A stretch of DNA of 64,000 nt from Brevibacterium yomogidense (GTDB lineage Bacteria; Actinomycetota; Actinomycetes; Actinomycetales; Brevibacteriaceae): the NCBI RefSeq assembly GCF_016107685.1, contig NZ_JABASY010000002.1:186001-250000 (forward strand), read 5' to 3'. Both the position numbers and the translations under genes were made by a program. This document shows positions 62,292 through 64,000 of the stretch, in pieces; position 1 is the first letter of the stretch, and each line of letters opens with the position of its first letter. The notes under the pieces are model-generated. The model ran no database searches, was not told where the DNA came from, and worked only from the letters and a program-made list of their open reading frames with translations.

Positions 62292-64000
62292 AACCACCGC
62301 GAACGACACACAAGCACGTTCGGGAAGTCTCACCGCGCTCCGTCTGCCCCAACTGCAGGAGATCGCAGCCGGGCTGGAGATCAAGGGCTATCGCCGCCTG
62401 AGGAAGAGCGACCTCATCGAAGCCATCCAGACCGCACGCGGTTCGTCGGCGAACGCGGGTGCGGCTTCTGAGAAGCCGGCGGCGAAGGCCGCACCGTCCC
62501 GCACGTCGAAGGCGGCCGCCGCCCCCGCACAGGAGACGGAGAAGCCCGTTCAGGCGCCGTCTGCTGACACCCAGGAGCCGTCGACGCAGTCGTCAGCCCC
62601 ACAATCATCTGCACCACAGGCATCAGCACCGAAGGCCGCGGCCTCGGACGCTCCCGCTGCACAGTTCTCCGACGACGGTTCGTCGGAGACGGACGATCAG
62701 CGGTCGGAGGGCAGGTCCCAGGACCAGCGCGACGACGACGGAGGGCGCCGTTCGCGCCGCCGTCGGAACGACAGCCGCTCCGACGACGGCGGTGACCGCG
62801 GAAGCGATCGCGCCTCGGACGACCAGGGCTCCTCCGACGACAACGGCTCCGGTCAGGGCCGCGACGGCCAGAACGGTCGCGGCGATCAGAACGGTCGCGG
62901 CGGCCAGAACCGCCGTGGCGGCCGGCAGGACCAGAACGACCGGCGCGACCGCCAGGATCAGAACGATCACAGCGACCAGCACGACCGCGACGACCGCGGT
63001 GATCAGCAGGGTCGCAGTGACCGCGGCGAGCGGCGCTCGCGCGGCGACCAGAACGGTCGTGGCGGACGGGGCGACCAGCGCGGCGATTCGCGCAATCAGC
63101 AGGGTGGCAACGACGACCGCTCGAACCGCGGACGCGGTCGTGACCGCCGCCGCCGCGGCCGCGACGACGAGCAGGTGCACGCGGACGACGTCCTCATCCC
63201 CGTGGGCGGCATCCTCGACGTGCACGACAACTACGCGTTCCTGCGGACCTCCGGCTACCTGTCGGGACCGAACGACGTGTACGTCTCCGCCGGCCTCGTG
63301 AAGAAGAACGGTCTGCGGAAGGGCGACGCCGTCACCGGCGCCATCCGCAAGCCGCGCGAAGGCGACCGGCAGAACCGCCGGGAGAAGTTCGACGCGCTCG
63401 TGCGTCTGGACTCCGTCAACGGACTGACCGTCGAGGACGCGAAGCGCCGGGTCGAGTTCTCGAAGCTCACACCGCTCTACCCGCAGGACCGCCTGCGACT
63501 GGAGACCCAGCCGAAGAACATCACGACCCGGATCATCGACCTGGTGGCGCCTATCGGCAAGGGCCAGCGCGGACTCATCGTCGCGCCGCCCAAGGCGGGC
63601 AAGACGACGATCATGCAGCAGATCGCGAACTCGATCGCGGAGAACAACCCTGAGGTCCACCTCATGGTCGTGCTCGTGGACGAGCGTCCGGAAGAAGTGA
63701 CGGACATGCAGCGCGCCGTCAAGGGCGAGGTCATCGCCTCGACCTTCGACCGTCCCGCGGACGACCACACGACGATCGCGGAACTCGCGATCGAACGTGC
63801 GAAGCGCCTCGTGGAGATGGGGCAGGACGTCGTCGTGCTGCTGGACAACATCACGCGACTGGGCCGTGCATACAACATCGCCCAGCCGGCGTCCGGCCGG
63901 ATCCTCTCCGGTGGTGTCGACGCGAACGCGCTCTACCCGCCCAAGAGGTTCTTCGGCGCGGCCCGCAACATCGAGGGCGGGGGATCGCTCACGATCCTCG
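62284..64000 (+). CDS. rho: Transcription termination factor Rho, partial
   Basis: 572 residues visible; cut by the window end. Rho_N (about 14-55: LPQLQEIAAGLEIKGYRRLRKSDLIEAI), then a disordered insertion of about 245 residues, first Ala/Pro/Ser-rich, then Arg/Gly/Asp/Gln-rich with repeats like RGDQNGRG. The RNA-binding cold-shock-like domain (about 302-385) and ATPase core follow; Walker A is PPKAGKTT (about 436-443), and LVDERPEEVTDM and VVVLLDNITRL follow. Actinobacterial Rho proteins typically carry such insertions, which aid RNA binding and termination. The start is GTG 62284. Confidence 0.94.
   Translation, partial: MTETTANDTQARSGSLTALRLPQLQEIAAGLEIKGYRRLRKSDLIEAIQTARGSSANAGAASEKPAAKAAPSRTSKAAAAPAQETEKPVQAPSADTQEPSTQSSAPQSSAPQASAPKAAASDAPAAQFSDDGSSETDDQRSEGRSQDQRDDDGGRRSRRRRNDSRSDDGGDRGSDRASDDQGSSDDNGSGQGRDGQNGRGDQNGRGGQNRRGGRQDQNDRRDRQDQNDHSDQHDRDDRGDQQGRSDRGERRSRGDQNGRGGRGDQRGDSRNQQGGNDDRSNRGRGRDRRRRGRDDEQVHADDVLIPVGGILDVHDNYAFLRTSGYLSGPNDVYVSAGLVKKNGLRKGDAVTGAIRKPREGDRQNRREKFDALVRLDSVNGLTVEDAKRRVEFSKLTPLYPQDRLRLETQPKNITTRIIDLVAPIGKGQRGLIVAPPKAGKTTIMQQIANSIAENNPEVHLMVVLVDERPEEVTDMQRAVKGEVIASTFDRPADDHTTIAELAIERAKRLVEMGQDVVVLLDNITRLGRAYNIAQPASGRILSGGVDANALYPPKRFFGAARNIEGGGSLTIL

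Noticed and set aside
62840..63150. CRISPR-like repeats
   Set aside because: The repeats encode the RGDQNGRG-type stretch of Rho in frame; spacing is irregular and no cas genes are present.

Overview
The window is about 64 kb of high-GC DNA with the gene content and order of an actinobacterium (class Actinomycetes, probably a Micrococcales-type organism; the genus cannot be settled from sequence alone). The evidence is argS-lysA-hom-thrC-thrB-rho in the order known from Mycobacterium and its relatives, a fused E2/E1 2-oxoglutarate decarboxylase (Kgd), GuaB1 followed by two CNNM/CorC-type membrane proteins, a SigR/SigH-RsrA pair beside aroA-rsgA-hisN, and an Rv3193c-Rv3196-like block. Frequent 4-nt stop/start overlaps, GTG starts and apparently leaderless starts also fit.

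Layout. 0-8.4 kb: conserved actinobacterial block with a cyclodehydratase/ThiF-like protein, a YgjP-type metallopeptidase, a Nudix hydrolase, a DUF2342 zincin-like protein, a PDZ-Lon protein and a UPF0182 membrane protein. 8.6-10.4 kb: initiator tRNA-Met followed by a lone PD-(D/E)XK-like accessory gene. 10.5-25.4 kb: a class A penicillin-binding protein and a large heptose/glycosylation locus. It holds two HldE-like kinase-nucleotidyltransferases, a GT4-GmhA fusion, a GmhB-like phosphatase, three GT9 heptosyltransferase-like proteins, two more glycosyltransferases, an aldehyde dehydrogenase and an SDR. 25.7-31.2 kb: a membrane protein of unknown function, a PNPOx-like protein, a DoxX-like protein, a flavin-dependent oxidoreductase, an Rv2578c-type radical SAM protein and YceI. 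31.2-37.6 kb: aminotransferase, hisN, rsgA, aroA, DoxX, sigR-rsrA and the 24-codon ribosomal protein bL37. 37.6-47.5 kb: SGNH-like protein, kgd, guaB1, two CNNM proteins and a VanY-type peptidase.

47.6-53.8 kb is an integrated actinomycete integrative element (AICE-like). It lies between an intact tRNA-Arg(CCG) and a 45-bp copy of that tRNA's 3' part. It carries integrase, excisionase, an FtsK/TraB-type translocase, small helix-turn-helix proteins and a rolling-circle Rep, all on the minus strand. After it come a GAF-ANTAR regulator, two small genes, argS-lysA-hom-thrC-thrB, and rho, which is cut by the window end.

How the parts connect. The heptose locus contains isomerase (GmhA), kinase/nucleotidyltransferase (HldE) and phosphatase (GmhB) functions plus acceptor glycosyltransferases, so it plausibly makes a nucleotide-activated heptose and transfers it to a cell-surface glycan. 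This is notable in a Gram-positive with no LPS. Main points of interest are the GT4-GmhA fusion, the paired HldE paralogues, the AICE with its boundary repeats and possible replication-origin structure, a near-ideal SigR promoter ahead of sigR, and candidate leader ORFs upstream of rho and of the CNNM genes. All positions and translations were read by eye; no database search or folding was run.
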